DNA from: Cubamyces lactineus
Taxonomy: Eukaryota > Basidiomycota > Agaricomycetes > Polyporales > Polyporaceae
Assembly: GCA_022376465.1 (NCBI GenBank)
Contig: JACDTU010000002.1
Span: forward strand, 806,001-870,000
Length of the DNA: 64,000 nucleotides
Direction: 5' to 3'
Part shown: positions 31,701 through 46,210 of the stretch, one piece after another
Layout of the letters: every line of letters begins with the position of its first letter
Numbering within the stretch: position 1 is the stretch's first letter
The notes under the pieces: generated by a model
The model's database searches: none
Told to the model about the DNA's origin: nothing
The model's input: the letters and a program-made list of their open reading frames with translations, nothing else
Position numbers and translations under genes: made by a program

Positions 31701-34700
31701 TTAGGAGGCCGTCCGCGCCTGTTCGTGTTATTGTGCGTGGCGCGCGCTGCGGCGAGTTCCGACGTCTGTGTTGCAACTTACATGCTGGCAGCATCTGCGA
31801 TCGCTGCATCATGCTAGCTAGTAATAGCTTAGGGATGCCGTTAGTAAGTGCTAGTAGTGCTATTGGTGAGTAGCTATGTCTGTCATCTCCGGGCGTCTCT
31901 CATTCTATAAAGCGACAGGATTCGGCTGTAAGTAGCTGCGACCCTGATGACGTCGACGGAGGTTGAGATCTGAGGGCAAAGCGTTGCTTGAGCCTGCAGG
32001 CATGCAGGTAGCAGATTGGCCGGCATACGTGGGTACGCTCTCTTCCTTCCTCCCATGTCAAAATATACAATTCGGAATATGACGACGTTCGTCGGTCCTC
32101 TCCGAACGCGCATTCCGAGTTGAACTCCACGTCCTCCCGAACTTGCCGTCTCCGAGCCTGAGTGCGCATCAAGGAGGCCATATGGCACCCGTCGGAACGA
32201 ACGTACCTGGTTGTAGTGCTCTGCACGTAAGCAGTCAATTTCAGACGGACGGCCTATGAATGGACACTGGTCGGAATCGGATCGAACGCTCTGTTGTCAT
32301 ACGCGTTCGTACGTAGTATGCGCGTTCGGCCGAGAGTCTGCAGAGGAGACGGACGAGGTGCAGCCGTGTAAGCTCTCGAGGCGCCCCGCTGATCCTGCAA
32401 TAGCTCTGCTCCCATCCTACCGTCGTTCCGCGTCCCGCGTTCCACCAGTGGAAGCGCCGTTGTAAGCTTACCGTGCGCTCTCCGAGGAAGGACACTCGTC
32501 CTACTGCACTCGCCCGGTTGCATCCCGTACGGACCAGAACGTCCACGCTAATGAGCTCGTTATGCTCGATTGGCTAACGTTGATGGCGACCTCGGTACGT
32601 ACCGGGCGATACGTACTGATCGCTGCGTTGTCTAGGCATATTATAGCAAATGCTCGTGCTCGGACAGACATGCTATATACAGGCCTGGACCGGGGTGCGT
32701 GTCGAAACTCAATCTGGGCAGCCTAATCTAGCCAAAGCCCAGATGTACCAAATTCCCAAGTTTGCCTCATGTTCATCGCTCGTGGTCGATGTATGTATTG
32801 ATTATAGGTGCGGCACAAGTGCTTTCTCGCCGGCTCTTGCCACGGCTTGTGACTCTGGGCATACGAAGTGCAGTTGCTGAGATGGTGCAGCAACTGCCGG
32901 CTGGGGATTATTAATGCTTTCTATACGAGGGTGTAAGCGATGTCAGCAGCGTACGTATTCCATATGGGCACCGGGGTTAGATGGAAGACCACAGACGAAC
33001 GAGGTGAGTAGTGCTTACTAGTGGTATCACGAGAGGCTCGCATCTGACCTCCCGCATCTGGTCGTTCTGCATACAGACACGCTGATTTTGAAGTAGACCG
33101 AACGGATGGCTCATAGGGCGCCCGGAGGTCTGCGAACAAGCTCAGCGATGGCGTTAGCCCCGGCGTCCATCCCACTGCACCCACTCCTCCCATGCCTGCC
33201 GCGCGAGCGCCCATATAATGCTCCTACGCTCACCCGGGACGCGCGACCGCGCGAGCTTACACGAGCCCCTCCGAGCCCTGACCGGACGAACGCCCTGTCA
33301 ATATGAACGAGCCTCCCCGCCAGCTGGTGCAACCACTCCCACCCGCTCCCGAGTCGAGCTTCGGCGACTTCGACGTCGACATCGCGTCGCCAAGTTTGAT
33401 CTTGCGGTTGGGGCAACGTGTGGCGCGCGTTCCCTGCGTTCCCATGGCCAGCTCCTGTATTGAAGTTGCAGGACGCGCAGGACGTGCAGTCTCAGTACCG
33501 CTCGTTGAGATGCTTCTCCCCGATGCTCGAGGATCGCCGGAGAACTCACTCCCCTGGGTCCCCACGCTCGCGCGTTCGCCGGTCGCCCCTTCCCCTCAGT
33601 CCCGACGGCGAAGCTCATCATCTGTTCCTGCTCCTGCTCCTGGTGTGCGCGCTACGGGGCCCCGCATCGCCCACATCTGCATCGAGTTCTACATTAACAG
33701 TGGATCGGGTCGCGAGACCTATCAGTGTTCCGCTGTTGGCGGTACCGGCCTGCTGGGCATACGACGGCGTACGTACGGTACGTGGTGCGCTGATTCGTCG
33801 TTCGCGATGACGCCGCAAGCCCTGGCGCTCGACTCGTTCCGGTCGGTGCACGCGCGCCGTACTACACAAATTTCGGCGCGAAGATACATCGGTGTGTGTA
33901 CGATACAGAAGCCTCGTACGGTATACGGTACTGAACGTACACGCGCGCAGGGCCCATGGCGTCATATCTGGCAACTATACCGACCACGCGAAGTCGGCGG
34001 GCCCCCCACCCGGAGCGCACTTACGTATGTGCTGAGGCCTGACAATAACTACCGCGTCAGCTCACGTTGGACTGCTCGCAATATCGCAGAATTGCGCGGT
34101 CAGCTGGGGCGCGACCGCGCGAACGGCGGGTATCCTGCGGCCGGATATTCCACGGTGTCCACGTCGTACCGCATGCGCAGCGCAGGTATGTGCCAGGAAC
34201 TATACTGACTACGCAGCAAAAACGCAGCATGTTCACGATGCATATAGCAGTGTGCGCGAGGCTGCTGTACTGCGGCCGCCTGCGGTCCTCTGTCCTAACA
34301 TAGGCGCCTCAGCCCGGCGAATGCTCGGGCGAGGCTTGGGATGCCCACGCCATACACGGCTCACTTCTCGGGCACGCTGCACGACGCGCGAGCACGCCAG
34401 CCCGTATCGGGAGCTTGCACGTCCTCGCTGGCCGCGCACAAGGTTCCGCATGCATTCCTCCACGGCCTGCAGCGCGTCAGGCGGGGCTCTTGGGCTAGGG
34501 GTTCTACGGGCACGCGGGAACACAGTACGGAATACGGGTCGCGCGTCGACGTCGAGTCGTCGTTCATAATAGAACCGTACCGTACACGCCTAGGGGGACG
34601 TCAACTAGTCGGCCTCTTGGATCCTGCTCCGCCCGGGGGGCAGGGCGCGTGAATGGGCTTCTCGCTGCTGCCGGGCGCTCGCGAAGCACGGTGAGTTGCT

Positions 34701-37700
34701 CGTTCGAGCTGGAACGAGGACACGCGTGCGCGCTGGAGCGGCCGTGGGCCCGACGGGAGCTATCTTATCAGCTCATGTATCTGCGGCCCCTAGCTTGGGC
34801 GCAGCCCATATTCAATATCTTTGCGCGCTGCTCAGTATGGGATGGGGACCGCAGGCGCTACCGCAGTCTGCGGGGGCGGTCTGGTGATTGCGACGGGTGT
34901 CGGGTCTTGGCTGCTGGTGCCTTGGAATGAATGTAAGAATGGCAAGGTTCAGTCGCGGCAGGGTGGCCATTGTACGCGCGTGGGCGCATGCTTTGACACT
35001 GGGACGTACTACTAGTGCGTGCCATGAGCCTTCGCTGCTTGCTACTCGTTCAGCTCATTCGACGAGGTCTTCTGGCTCGCCTTGTGCTACGGTTCTCGTT
35101 CCCCCTGTCTCTCTTGGAGGGCGCTGACACTATCACAATACCTAGAGCTGCGCAGGCGAAGCTCGTATATTGGGCACAGGAATCATTGGAATCCACTCTG
35201 CGGCACGGAAATAGCCTCAGGCTGCGATCCACGACGAGTGCACGCATCTTATCTGTACGTGTACGGTACTCTTGCACCGTGCCCAGTGATCTCATCTACT
35301 GAGCAGGAACAGCGTGAGCGTAATCACCGCTCGGCTGCCCCTGCGTACCTAGGGTTAGCCCTTGAGCTTAAGGATTCGTCAAGACGCGCAATTGAATTCA
35401 ATCGCCGCAAGAGCGTGGGGATCGTGTCCTACGCGCGGAGGTAATATCGTGATTATAGATATCGTCGAGCTGCCGGAGCAGACGCTGCAGCGAACCTTCG
35501 ATGCCTCGCGCGCGCGATATCCGGATTATGGCACGCGCCGATGCGAGCTCGGAGGGCACTGAGAACGCGAGTCACGCGGCGCGTCCGTGGATATTCCTAA
35601 CCCGAGGGCGTGTGCGCGCGCTCGGTGACTCTACAGGCGCCGCGAGGCACATACCCATACCCCTCGCTCTTTCAGCGCGGGGATGCGGTGCGAGATGGGA
35701 CGAGATTGGGTGGGCGACCAACCAGGCGGGGTATCCAGATACGCGCGAGTACTAGCAGGCAGTCCGTCGACTCATCCGATGGACGGGCCGGCCGCGGGTG
35801 GGAGGATCATCGCGTCTTCTGCGGGCCCTCCCCCTTCACATGCCACAAAGCAAGGCGGTTGGTGGCCAGAGGGGCGCAAGCGGTAGGTGCTGAACCTCGG
35901 GAGCGAGCGCGGCGTGGATCGATAGATGCGATCTGCAGTTCTCCCGGAGAGGGTGCGGTAAGCTTTAGTCTCAGCAGACCACAGCACAGCGCGTCAGCCG
36001 GTACGAGGACAGTCGCGATCGATGGCTATCGTCGCACGGCGCAGGGTAGATCTCCTGTGCGGTATTCAGTATACGGCGTATACGTGCTGCGTACGGCCGC
36101 ACATCCACCTCGGTGGCACAAGCACGGTGCCACTCATCGCATCGCCCATCTTATCTGCATAACTGCAGCTGGGGAGCAATGCGCAGGCCTTCCATGCTGC
36201 AGCCTCCTAGGAGAAAGAGAATGGGCACGTCGTGCTGCGTGCAATACGTGGCTTCGGATGAATTCCCGTCCTCCGTACGTGTTCTATTGTCTTGCGGCCA
36301 CGGGTACAGTCGAGTATTTGGGCGGTGGCACAACCTAACCCTGTGGCGGCGAGCTGCAGGCATACGTGCGAAGAGCATGTGCGGTCACTGCAGGGAAGCT
36401 GGCCGAGACGCTGCATAGATGTAAGGGGCTGGGAGGTTTTGCGTCGGCGACGGGCTACGGTTGCGTTATGGGCCCTCTTGGAAGGTTCTTTGTCTCACGT
36501 ATATTACGCTGCAGCGCTTGCATGCGTGCTATTCGAGCTCTATCGAGCCGGAAATACATGAGTATGACAGCAGGAGCTGATGCATTGTCCTACTGGTGAG
36601 ACAATCACTTCGGCGAACATACCTCTTGGAATATATGGGCGTCCGTTGTGCGAAATGCCACAGGAGTGCGGAGGAGGATGAGATGTGGCGTTTGTGAAGG
36701 GCGGTCGTCAGCGTGGCTCCCGATCCGATCTAGGAAATGCGGGGAGTGCCGATGAATCGACAGAATCGGGATCGGGTGCCTCGCGTATCGCGATTGCAGC
36801 GCTCGCTTCGCTTTCGTTGCCACCTCATCCCTCTCAACCACGGCCACTCGAGAGCGTGAGCTGTCTCTCTTTGGCCGCCTCTAGTCCATCCCAGTGTACA
36901 AACACTGGACTGGTAGTGACTTTGTGGGTGTTTTTGTGCGTTGAACTCTGGTTGTCATCCGCTACATGCTGCTGATCATTCATCCCACCGTGTCAGCTAC
37001 ATAACGCACGGTGTCCCCTTCTCATGTCAATCGAGGGCTCAGACGAGGGCTGACGTCTACATGGAATGTCTAACCCCAGCATTTTAGTATGCCAGAAGAA
37101 TAGTTTTCGAAACCATCAGGCTATCGTACTCAGCTACTCCGATGGGACGCCGTCTCTCCGACCAGATGGTAGCTTTGCTCACCTCAGTTGTAGCAACAGA
37201 CGGCTTACCCCTCTCCTGTCGAGCCTCACCGAACAGGTGTGTTGGAAGGATGAACGCACTGTCGGATACCGGGGCTGCTTCTCACGGCAATCGCTACGGC
37301 TCATTGTTTCCTAGTGGCCGAGCTGGCAACTCTCGTCTCACGGCCGTTCGGTGTGCTGTTTTGCATCCCTCACAACGCCTCTACTCGCCTTCTACTCACC
37401 CTCTCCCGCAGATGCGGAAATGTTGTTTGTGGGGAGCCTCTCGCCCACTCAGGGGTAGTTCATCGCGACTCGCTTGCGACCTCCCCGACGACACATCGTA
37501 CGTAATATATCTGATTTTCTTTATCCCGGCTTGGAGCCGTATAATGCTCTTCGCGCCTCAAGGATCAGCGCAGGACGTGCCTCGCGTCGCTTTGCTCGGG
37601 GTCGTGGACACGTCTTGAGGCCATCCGGTCCGTCGACAAGTCAGGTGCGGAAGGAGGGATCCACAATGACACCCCTGGACGGTCGCCCCTCGTCCTGCAG

Positions 37701-40700
37701 GTCAAGCTCCGGGCCTCTAGGAGGGTCGTCTTGCACTCTCCTGCACAGGCTTCAATCGTCTTTGTCGTCGTCTCGTGCCCTCCTGCATGCACTTTTCTTG
37801 CTTCTCATCCGATGAGGTCGGCCCTCGGGACGCGAGTACCAAGCTGCAATGGCGACCGTAACGCGCGTCTCGTTCCGCGAGGCGTGCAAGAGCTCCCTTG
37901 GGTGTTTGCGTATGTGCGCTCTCGCAGAGAAAACTCTATCGAGTAGCTTTCGTTCTGAACCTTGCGGCGATAACGGGCGGATGCGACACCGACAGCCGGA
38001 ATGAGATCTGTCGGTAAGCCATCATGTCTGACATGTCCAGTCCGGACGACGAAGGCTTCGGTCTCCCTTCTGGCGAGCTCTCAAGTCGAGCCCAACAGAG
38101 CTCCAAAGCGGTGTGCATATGGAGCACACAGCCTCCCAGGAACATCGCTTCATTTGCGCCTCTCCGCACGATCGTGTCCCGGACTAGCGAGGCTACCGGC
38201 TTTGCTGATTCGCGACTCAGACGCTGGCAGGTCGTAAACTCAAGGCGGCAGCTCCATCGACAGACGCGGACTGTCCGTTCCTCTTCCCGAACAGCAATAG
38301 ACCTCTCTTTTCCGGACCACACGCAGTCTCCGCACAACGCTCGTTTGCGCAGATAGCGACCACTTGACAGACCAAGGATAGGCCCTATCGCTGCCGGCAT
38401 AGTCGCTGCGGAGGACCGCCTCAGATCAAGACACACGTCCTGCTCTTCCCATTTCGCGCGACGCCCCAGCAACGCCATACCAGCGCGGCGCGTCCTGGTG
38501 ACCTTCTTCGCTGCCTCGCGCGCGGCATGTTCGGGGTGCTCCCGGTCGCTCGTTCCGCATAGTCCTCGTACGGGCAGTAGGGCATACGCCCTCCAAGGAC
38601 GCGCCATCCCGCTTACGGCTCGAATGAATTGCGGCGCTCGAATCCCGGCCGCCACGACGTGCACAGGCCGGATTCTAGAGTGCAGGGTCGCCTCGGGGTG
38701 AGCCCATCGCGCAGGACGGTCCCACGCACTCACCCTACACATGCACGACGACGTCGAGCACGGTCCACCAACACCACCCATCCGCATTCCTACCCATCCA
38801 TGCTCATTTCTTCTAATCGCGCACGTCAGTGCTGCAGGCTCGCGTAGCGATCCCCAACCTACCGCATACGTCTGTATCTCTCCTGAGCATCGTAAGGTTT
38901 TTGCACCCCAAGGAATACGCACGACGCACGTCTAGTCTATTTTCGTTGCAGGCTCAATTAGCTACAGACCGCAAATTTTTCTGTCCCCTCGCGCCCGCGC
39001 GCTGCTCATGTGCGCGGGGGGCGGGCGGGCACGCTCGTCTTCGCCCGCCTCGTGGCTGATGCAGGAAGCTTCGATGGCAGGCGGACAGCCCGGTCAGTCC
39101 GAACAGCAGGCGGCGAGCCGTCGGATGCGTCGCCGAAGATGGCGACATGCCTGGTGCCATACAGTCTGTGTGCAGGGTGAGGGCGGCGTGTGTGCGTATG
39201 TCTTTTTTTTCTTTGCGCGAACGCCAGGACGTACGAGTCGGGAGCAGCGTGAGTTTTTGCGAGGTATTCAGAATGTACACGATGCCCGACGTGCATCGGA
39301 CGACGTCGCCACGCGTTCGGACCATGTAACAGTATCAATAGACCGTTTTTACTGTACAGTGAGAATGGGTCGAGAGGAATCATGAATTGGTGTCATGCCA
39401 TGCTGCAAGACTGAACGTGCCCGCATGCCTTGTATGTCCTGGCTTGCTTTGTGGGGCCAGGTCGCCTAGACTGGGCCGTTGGGAGCACGGGGGGACGATC
39501 GGTGATACACGCATATGCGTGCAGACACACGAAGAACCTTCACGAGTTCGCGCCTTTGCCAATGTAACCGTGCCAAAGACCGAGCTCCCAGTTGCTATCG
39601 CCGAATGGGCGTGGGGATTTTTGGCTAGGCGGACGTACTAGGACGAGAAAGGCACGTTCAATGCAGATAGCGTCGAAGCTCCGCGAGCGGAGGAGCAGCT
39701 TGACAATGATACCATCGAGACGTCTGTTGGAATCTCTCGAATGCACGACGCACGTCCCCAGCCTTCTCTTTGTTAGCGAGGGTGGCACGCCGCCTCTGCC
39801 GCAGTACCCTGAAGGCAGCAGCAAGCCGCATCCGTCGTACACGCACACGCGCCTCAGTCAGATTGCGCGAGGCCTCAGCGCCATCAGAAACTACTCATGC
39901 CTGCGCGCATAGCCTGTGTGTATTGTTCTGCAGGCTACAGCTGTAGCTCGAAGTGAATGCACACACGGCACGTTTGAGCCTCGAGGCGGAGATAATCCCG
40001 CGTAGTCCGCCGCGTGTGCGGTGGTGCCCCTGAGTGGGCTCTCATGTGAGCAGGATGTGCGTACGCGCGTGTGCATGAGTGCTTGGGCGTGCACGGGCTT
40101 GCTAAGCGTTGCAAGAGAGCGAGGTACTCGAATTCGCCTGTATTCTCGACCCCCGTGTTCAGGCTCGATATTCGGTAGGAAAGGAGGCGATTCTAGAGCT
40201 GCTGGGACGTAGAATGAACGAATGCTGGCAGAGGGGCTCCGCTCAGAAAACATCCTGACCATGAAAATACAAGATGATTCGCGAGCTCACACACTGCGAT
40301 TCGATGATCTCGATGGTCCTAACCCTATCAGAGAGCTGACTTGGAGGTAGGATAGGAGGGGCGCTAGCATCCTCCCCGTGCAGGGCCGGAGACTTATGGG
40401 ATCTAGCACTTACGATGGCATGTATACCGATGAGCGGTGAATACCGACGCGCCCCTGACGTAGGCGGCGTCGGGGATCCTGCCGGGCATAATCGCGAAAA
40501 TGAGGAGGTGCTCGCTACCACAAGGAGATAAGTCACGATTGGTGCGGTGGGCGGCACATCGCCGTGGACGCAGAGTCTGGACTTTACTACTCACCGCCAG
40601 CTAATAGGAGGAGACCTCCAGAGTTGAGACCCGACTGGTTGCCTAAGATCCGGCGGTATTGGACTCGGGAGGTTGCGCAGTGTCGACGGCTTCGAGAACT

Positions 40701-43231
40701 GCGTCGTACTTGCGCCTGTCGAGTAGTACGCCCAAGTAGCACGTTTCTGCGTGTCGTCATAGGTTACGGACGAGTATCCGATGCGGTATAGCCTGCAGCC
40801 TGTTGGCAGTTAGACGTTAACCGTCAACCATACAAATTTGGCCATGCTCGCTGTCGGAACGAGAATCTATCTGGAGATGTGTGAGTAGGGTTACGTTTTC
40901 GTTGGTATATCTCACTGGTAGGTGTGCGAGGCTGTCAACGCCGACCGCAAGGAATATACCTCGAAAATTGTGCGGAGTTCTAGAGCTCGGTACACCTTCA
41001 CAGTGCTGTTACTGTAACAGAGTCCGAGGAGCGATTGACCTAATGCTGCGAGGCGACACGAGCCCTGGGCGTTGGCTGTGGAGGCTCAGTAGTAGACGAC
41101 GGGTGGCCATCCTAACGTACTGCGCATCTTTGAGAAGGCGGTAAAGGCGTAGAGCATCCCGTAGTAGCACTTTCTGAAGGCTATGAACGTGGTGATCCTG
41201 TTCTGCGCATTTTGATAAGGTGGTCACCTGAGGACAAGAAGAATCATAGACCCGAGGAGGACATTCGCCTCGCACCTATATCATGGTGTTGCGACCGAAC
41301 CCGTGGCCAGAGCGCTATGGTATTCGAAGCAGGACGCACCTTGACAACACGCGCATACGCGGTGCTCTCCTTATCCATGATTCGTCCGGTACCACATATA
41401 TCTCCGTCTGTCCATCTCAAACGAGTGGATTGGGAAGAGTACTTACAGTGTCCTATCATACCAACTACGACAAGTCGCTGCGCGGATGGTGACAGTGAGC
41501 GGCGAGCCCATACCAGGTCATTTCGAGCCTCGAGGCCCATGGACGTTGAACGCTGGATGCCCCATGTCCCGATACGGTGAACGCCTCTAGTTGTTAGTAT
41601 TCGCGCGGCGCACGATCCTACCGAGTAATCATGACACAAAGATACCCCAAGTCAATGTCCACACACCTTCCACATCTGGTGTCTCGAGCCTCCCCGGAAT
41701 CTCGTCGCTACATTGATAATGCGCCCCGCACTCGAGGCGAGCGGGCCAATATCGGCTACAGGCCAAGGGGGATCTGCGCAACTTCTAACACGTCAATCAC
41801 TGTTCCTCGGACTCAGAGAAGAGCAGACACGCAGCGACCTTGTGATTGAGGCTAAATGGCGGACGGCTCGGGAGTTGTGCCGCTTTGCTAGATATAGAGG
41901 AGCATGCGCTCTTGGGGTATCCTCGGGAATGGCGCCGATAGAGCAGCGTCGCGGCGGGTGCGTGTGTGGTAGGAGGACTTCGTTCAATCCGATGTACAAG
42001 GCAGTCGCGGTGTCTTGCAGGCGACGAAGGGTTTGACGCTTGGGGTATGCCCGGTACTGACGGGTCCACCTGTAAGCCACCCGTACAATGTTACGTCGTG
42101 CGTTTGCATAGCCGCGATGAGAAACGCTCCCAGGTGACCTCTCTTGTCTGTAGTCGGGCGGCGGCGAAGACTGCGGTGGAGGGAACAAATGGTCAGCACA
42201 CTCGGTACCATGGCTAGACGAGGTGTATTAGTATGCTGCGGATGGGCTGACGTTGATGAGAATGCAGTGCATGTCGTGGTAGAAACGGCAAGCTCTCCGT
42301 TCCTGCGCGATCTACTCCGGGCGACCTGTCAGATCGATGATGCAGCATATGGCGGCGCACGGCGCAGTCAGCCACATACGTCGCCGCGTCGCTATAGCCA
42401 CCCACTACCTAGACGTCGGCAGTACTCCTCGTATTGCTGTACAATACAAACCGCCACTAGCATAGACAATTCTCTGTACTTGATAGACGTGCGTGCGACA
42501 GCTGTACGTCGAGTCATACCCGATTGCGCCTCGTAGCCTCGTGGAATTCTGTACTCGGGTATCGGCTTGGCTGCACACCCTGTTTCGCAACGAACCTCGA
42601 AAGATTGGCTGAGAACGCGAAGAAATTAGACGCATGAGGGTGGCGTGTGCGCGGGGCGGACGCTTGGCTAACAATTTGCAGTGGCCACGATCGGTCAACC
42701 TCCCTGGCGGAATAGATCGTCCGACGTCGACTTTCTTCCGGTAGCACTCCGTCCGCTCTTCCAAGCCGTGGAACGCACCGGGATCATAGAGCGAGTCGAG
42801 CTCGAAGTAAACTTTCGTGGCTCTTCTCCTCTTCGGTGCTACAAACGAGCGAGAGGGGGTGGGAGCGGAGAGCGTTGGCGAAGAGGACGGAGGGAGGACA
42901 AGGAGTCCGGCCGGAACGGGGAGGGAGCGCCTCAATGCCGACGCGCCTGTGGCGGGGCCATTAGGCGCTTGCCGCCGGTACGCGAAGGGGAGAATGGGCG
43001 CCTGTTCGCGTATTCCCTTTGCGCGCTGACTTCATCCATGGCACTTCCGTATACGCACACGCGCTATGCGTTCTCCACCCCCAACTGTATAGATAGATTC
43101 CATCGCTCGGCTCGTATGAGTCACGAGCTCCATCTTCCCCCGCTTCCCCTCCAACCTTCTTCACCTTCAACCGATACCACCACCTGGTCAGCTCTCCCTC
43201 TCTCCTGCTCCTGCTCTCGCACCCTTCAGCC
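28735..43231. other. 14.5-kb gene desert
   Basis: I can support no complete gene here. Open frames up to about 300 codons (33303-34208 +, 37936-38922 -) lack domains, splice logic and the GC-rich codon bias of neighbouring genes. The sequence is CpG-rich and full of words such as CGTACG, GTATACGG and GTCGACG, so it does not look like a transposon decayed by cytosine methylation. A possible decayed gene lies at about 29362-30092 (+). No tRNA or LTR was seen. Confidence 0.5.
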
Positions 43232-45417
43232 ATGAGTATGCGAAGATCAACAAGCATAGAGGCTCCTATGGACTCTAAGCACGAGAAGCAAAAGCCTCAC
43301 GCTGACGTCGATGTCCAGCCCCACGGCAATGAGTTCGACGTCTACGGCGATGAGGATTCTGCAGAGAGTGAGCGCATATACCCCAACTTCCTCATCGCCC
43401 CACGCGCTGACAGTCCTCCCAGTCAAGTACCGGACGATGGTCTGGTGGAAAGCGGCGGCGCTCATGCTCGCAGAGACGGTCTCGCTCGGTGTACGTCCCA
43501 AACATCTACTGCGGCCTCAGGCGGGACACGCTCATTTGTATTTTGCACCCCAGATCCTCTCCATCCCCTCCGCCTTCGCTAGTGTCGGCATGGTGGCCGG
43601 GATCTTGCTAGTCATCGTATGTATTGCAAAAGCCACATCTATCTCTCTACTCCACACTCATGCCGAGATGTCAGGGACTCGGCACCATAGCTACAGCGAC
43701 CGGCTACATGATCGGGACATTCAAGCTGCGGTACCCGCACGTCCACAATATGGCCGACGCCGGTGAAATCCTCGCAGGGCCCATCGGGCGCGAGGTGCTC
43801 GGCGCCGCCCAGGTTGTGTTTATGACCTTCGTGTGCGGTAGCCACGTCCTGACGGGGCTCATCGCGTTCGACACCAGTAAGTTCATGCGCTGCTCGGCGT
43901 TTCTCACGGGAACCATATTGCTCACCGCGCGTGACACCACTTCTATTTCTATTTCACAGTTACGGCCGGTGCTTCGTGCTCCGTTCTCTGGGCTGCAGTG
44001 GCCGCGATCATATGCTTGGTGCTCACGATCCCGCGGACGCTCAACGGCATCTCTTACATGAGCGTGGTGTCCTTCATCTCCATTGCGAGTAAGTCCCCTG
44101 TGCGGCCAGTGTGCGGGGAAGTGTGGGGCTGATGTTTGTGTAACGCGCAGGTGCTGTTCTCATCACGATGATTGGCGTCGGCGTTGGCGGACACAAGGGC
44201 GGCGTCAAGGTGTCGGCAAACCTGAGCTTCGCGAGCGGGTTCCTTGCGGTCACTGACATCGTAAGCGTCTCCTTCCTGTTCCGTGCCGGACATAGCTAAC
44301 AGACCCGGTAGATCTTTGCATATGCTGGTACGTCAAAAATGGCAGATCGTGAGAGCGGGAGGCTTACTTTGTATCAGGTCACGTCGGATTCTTCACCTTC
44401 ATTGCGGAGATGAAGGAGCCGAAGGTAGGAGACTCATCATGACTGCGCGGCTGGCGGCCCCTTGCTGACCCGACGTCCGGACCACCGCAGGACTTTGCCA
44501 AGGCGCTGTACATGCTCCAAATCGCGGACACGACGCTCTACCTCATCATCGGTATCGTCGTGTACGCGTTCACCGGCGCCGAGACGGTGTCGCCCGCGCT
44601 GGGCAACACTGGCACGCTCCTGCGCAAGATTTCGTACGGAATCGCGCTCCCGACGATCATCATCGCCGGTGTCATTAACGGGCACGTCTGCGCCAAGCTC
44701 GTCTTCATCCGCATGTGAGTGGCGTATTTCAGCGAGCCCCATAGCTCTCTTGTACGCTGAACGCTGACGTCCCTTGTGACTTGTAGATTCCGCCGGAATG
44801 GTGTCCACTCGAGGCATATGACAAACCACTCGTGGACGGGCTGGATGACGTGGATCGCCATCTGCGTCGCGATCTGGGCTATGGCGTTTGTCATTGCCGA
44901 AGTGTAAGTGCCGCTTTTGTCGCAGTGCTGGTCGGACTCATACTAACACGCACCGTATAGCATTCCGTTCTTCAACGACTTGCTCGGTGTGATCAGTGCG
45001 ATCTTCGCGAGGTAAGCAGCTCTCATGCAATACGGCTTCATTGCATGCATTGACCTTTTCGCAGTTGGTTCACGTACGGAATCTCGGGTATCTTCTGGTT
45101 CCACCTGACGCCCTCTTCGGAGCGGTGGTCGACAAGGTGGCAGAAGGTGAAGACCATCTTCTGGAGCTCGATCGTAGTGGTCAGTATCTCTAGCCTATTG
45201 GGTGAATGCGGTGTGGCTGACGGTCATGACTGCGTCGTACAGATGGGCGCTTTCATCATGGTCGCTGGATTGTATGCGAGTATCAACAGCATTGTTGAAG
45301 GTACGTCCACCTCAGCGCCGTCGAAACGTGCCGTCTGACTGACGGTTTCTCGATACAGGATACCGTTCTGGGGCATTCCCCTCACCATTCACCTGCAAGG
45401 ACATGGGTCTCGCATGA
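43232..45417 (+). CDS. AAAP-family amino-acid permease (Mtr-like)
   Basis: Fourteen exons (43232-43367, 43423-43490, 43554-43616, 43675-43876, 43960-44088, 44151-44260, 44312-44327, 44378-44424, 44491-44714, 44787-44903, 44961-45011, 45065-45173, 45243-45300, 45359-45417) encode about 462 aa. The N-terminal about 45 residues are hydrophilic and cytosolic. Then come about eleven membrane helices, starting with WWKAAALMLAETVSLGILSIPSA-type sequence and including GLGTIATATGYMIGTF, VVFMTFVCGSHVLTGL and YLIIGIVVYAFTGAETVSPA. These match PF01490 fungal neutral amino-acid permeases related to N. crassa MTR, expected at the plasma membrane. The donor of exon 12 could be at 45174 or 45180 (two residues' difference). 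Exon 7 has only 16 nt. The substrate is inferred only from the family. Confidence 0.92.
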
Positions 45418-46210
45418 TCGCACGGCACGCGCAAAAGCGTTGGGACGCGCCGTATACCACCAGCACGACGACGGATGACGACGATGTAATGCTAATATCT
45501 GGCGGTCACGATATCTCAGTCTCGGGTTCGATTCGCCTGGGGGAACTAGCAAGTACCTTGCTAATGTATGTATTAGCGTAATAGTGATTTTATGTACTCT
45601 TCCTTGCGTTGCCTCGTCCACACTGCCTTCAAGCCGCACTGTCTGCAAAGACGAAGTCGTCCCTGCTCGTAAACGGCCTGAGCAAGCGGAAGTAAACCTC
45701 GCGAAGTGGATTGGGCGGGCCGGGCCGAGGCTCACGGGCGCTCCGACGGCGAGTGATCAAGGCTTGTGGCCGTGCCGGGGGCGTGGAGGCGCTGACGGGC
45801 GCCTGCAGTCTCAGAGGGCTCAAACCGGCAAGAGGGGGAGGATGATGGGTCTCATCAAGAACGCCCAGTGCCATGCACAGCCAGCCACCTTCGCCGTCCG
45901 TGGCCACTGGCCAGTGCGCAGAACACCAGCAGCGTGCCCGGCTATGTCCGCCCGCCCGCTTCTGCTGCGAGACGCGACGCTCGCCTCCGCAGGCGCGTAA
46001 CCGTCTGCTCTCTCCTCCTTTCCTCGACAACGCCTCCTCCTAACCTAGACATTCTCGGTCCTCCTCAGGCCTCAGCTCTCTGGCTGTTTCGACGCCCGTC
46101 AATCTCCGTCTGTTCTCACGGGTCTGTCTTGGAGGCCGAAAAACTGTCGAGGCTTGTCATAGCTGGCACGTTTGCACGACCGACCGATTTCTTAGAGACA
46201 GATTGCATCT
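45418..46210. other. Intergenic before the GT8 gene
   Basis: It is GC-rich, with no supported ORF. A GGTTCGATTC word at about 45525 mimics a Pol III B-box but has no matching tRNA arms. Confidence 0.5.

Noticed and set aside
33303..34208. 301-codon open frame on the plus strand starting MNEPPRQLVQPLPP
   Set aside because: The start is protein-like but the rest is not, there is no homologous motif, and a second frame overlaps it.
37936..38922. 328-codon open frame on the minus strand
   Set aside because: No domain, no coding bias, and other open frames overlap it on the plus strand; likely a chance ORF in CpG-rich DNA.
20137..43231. Mating-type locus in the gene-poor centre
   Set aside because: I found no homeodomain, STE3-type receptor or CaaX-ended pheromone precursor, and no usual flanking genes.
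45515..45545. B-box-like GGTTCGATTC
   Set aside because: The T-stem does not pair and there is no A-box or acceptor stem at the right distance.
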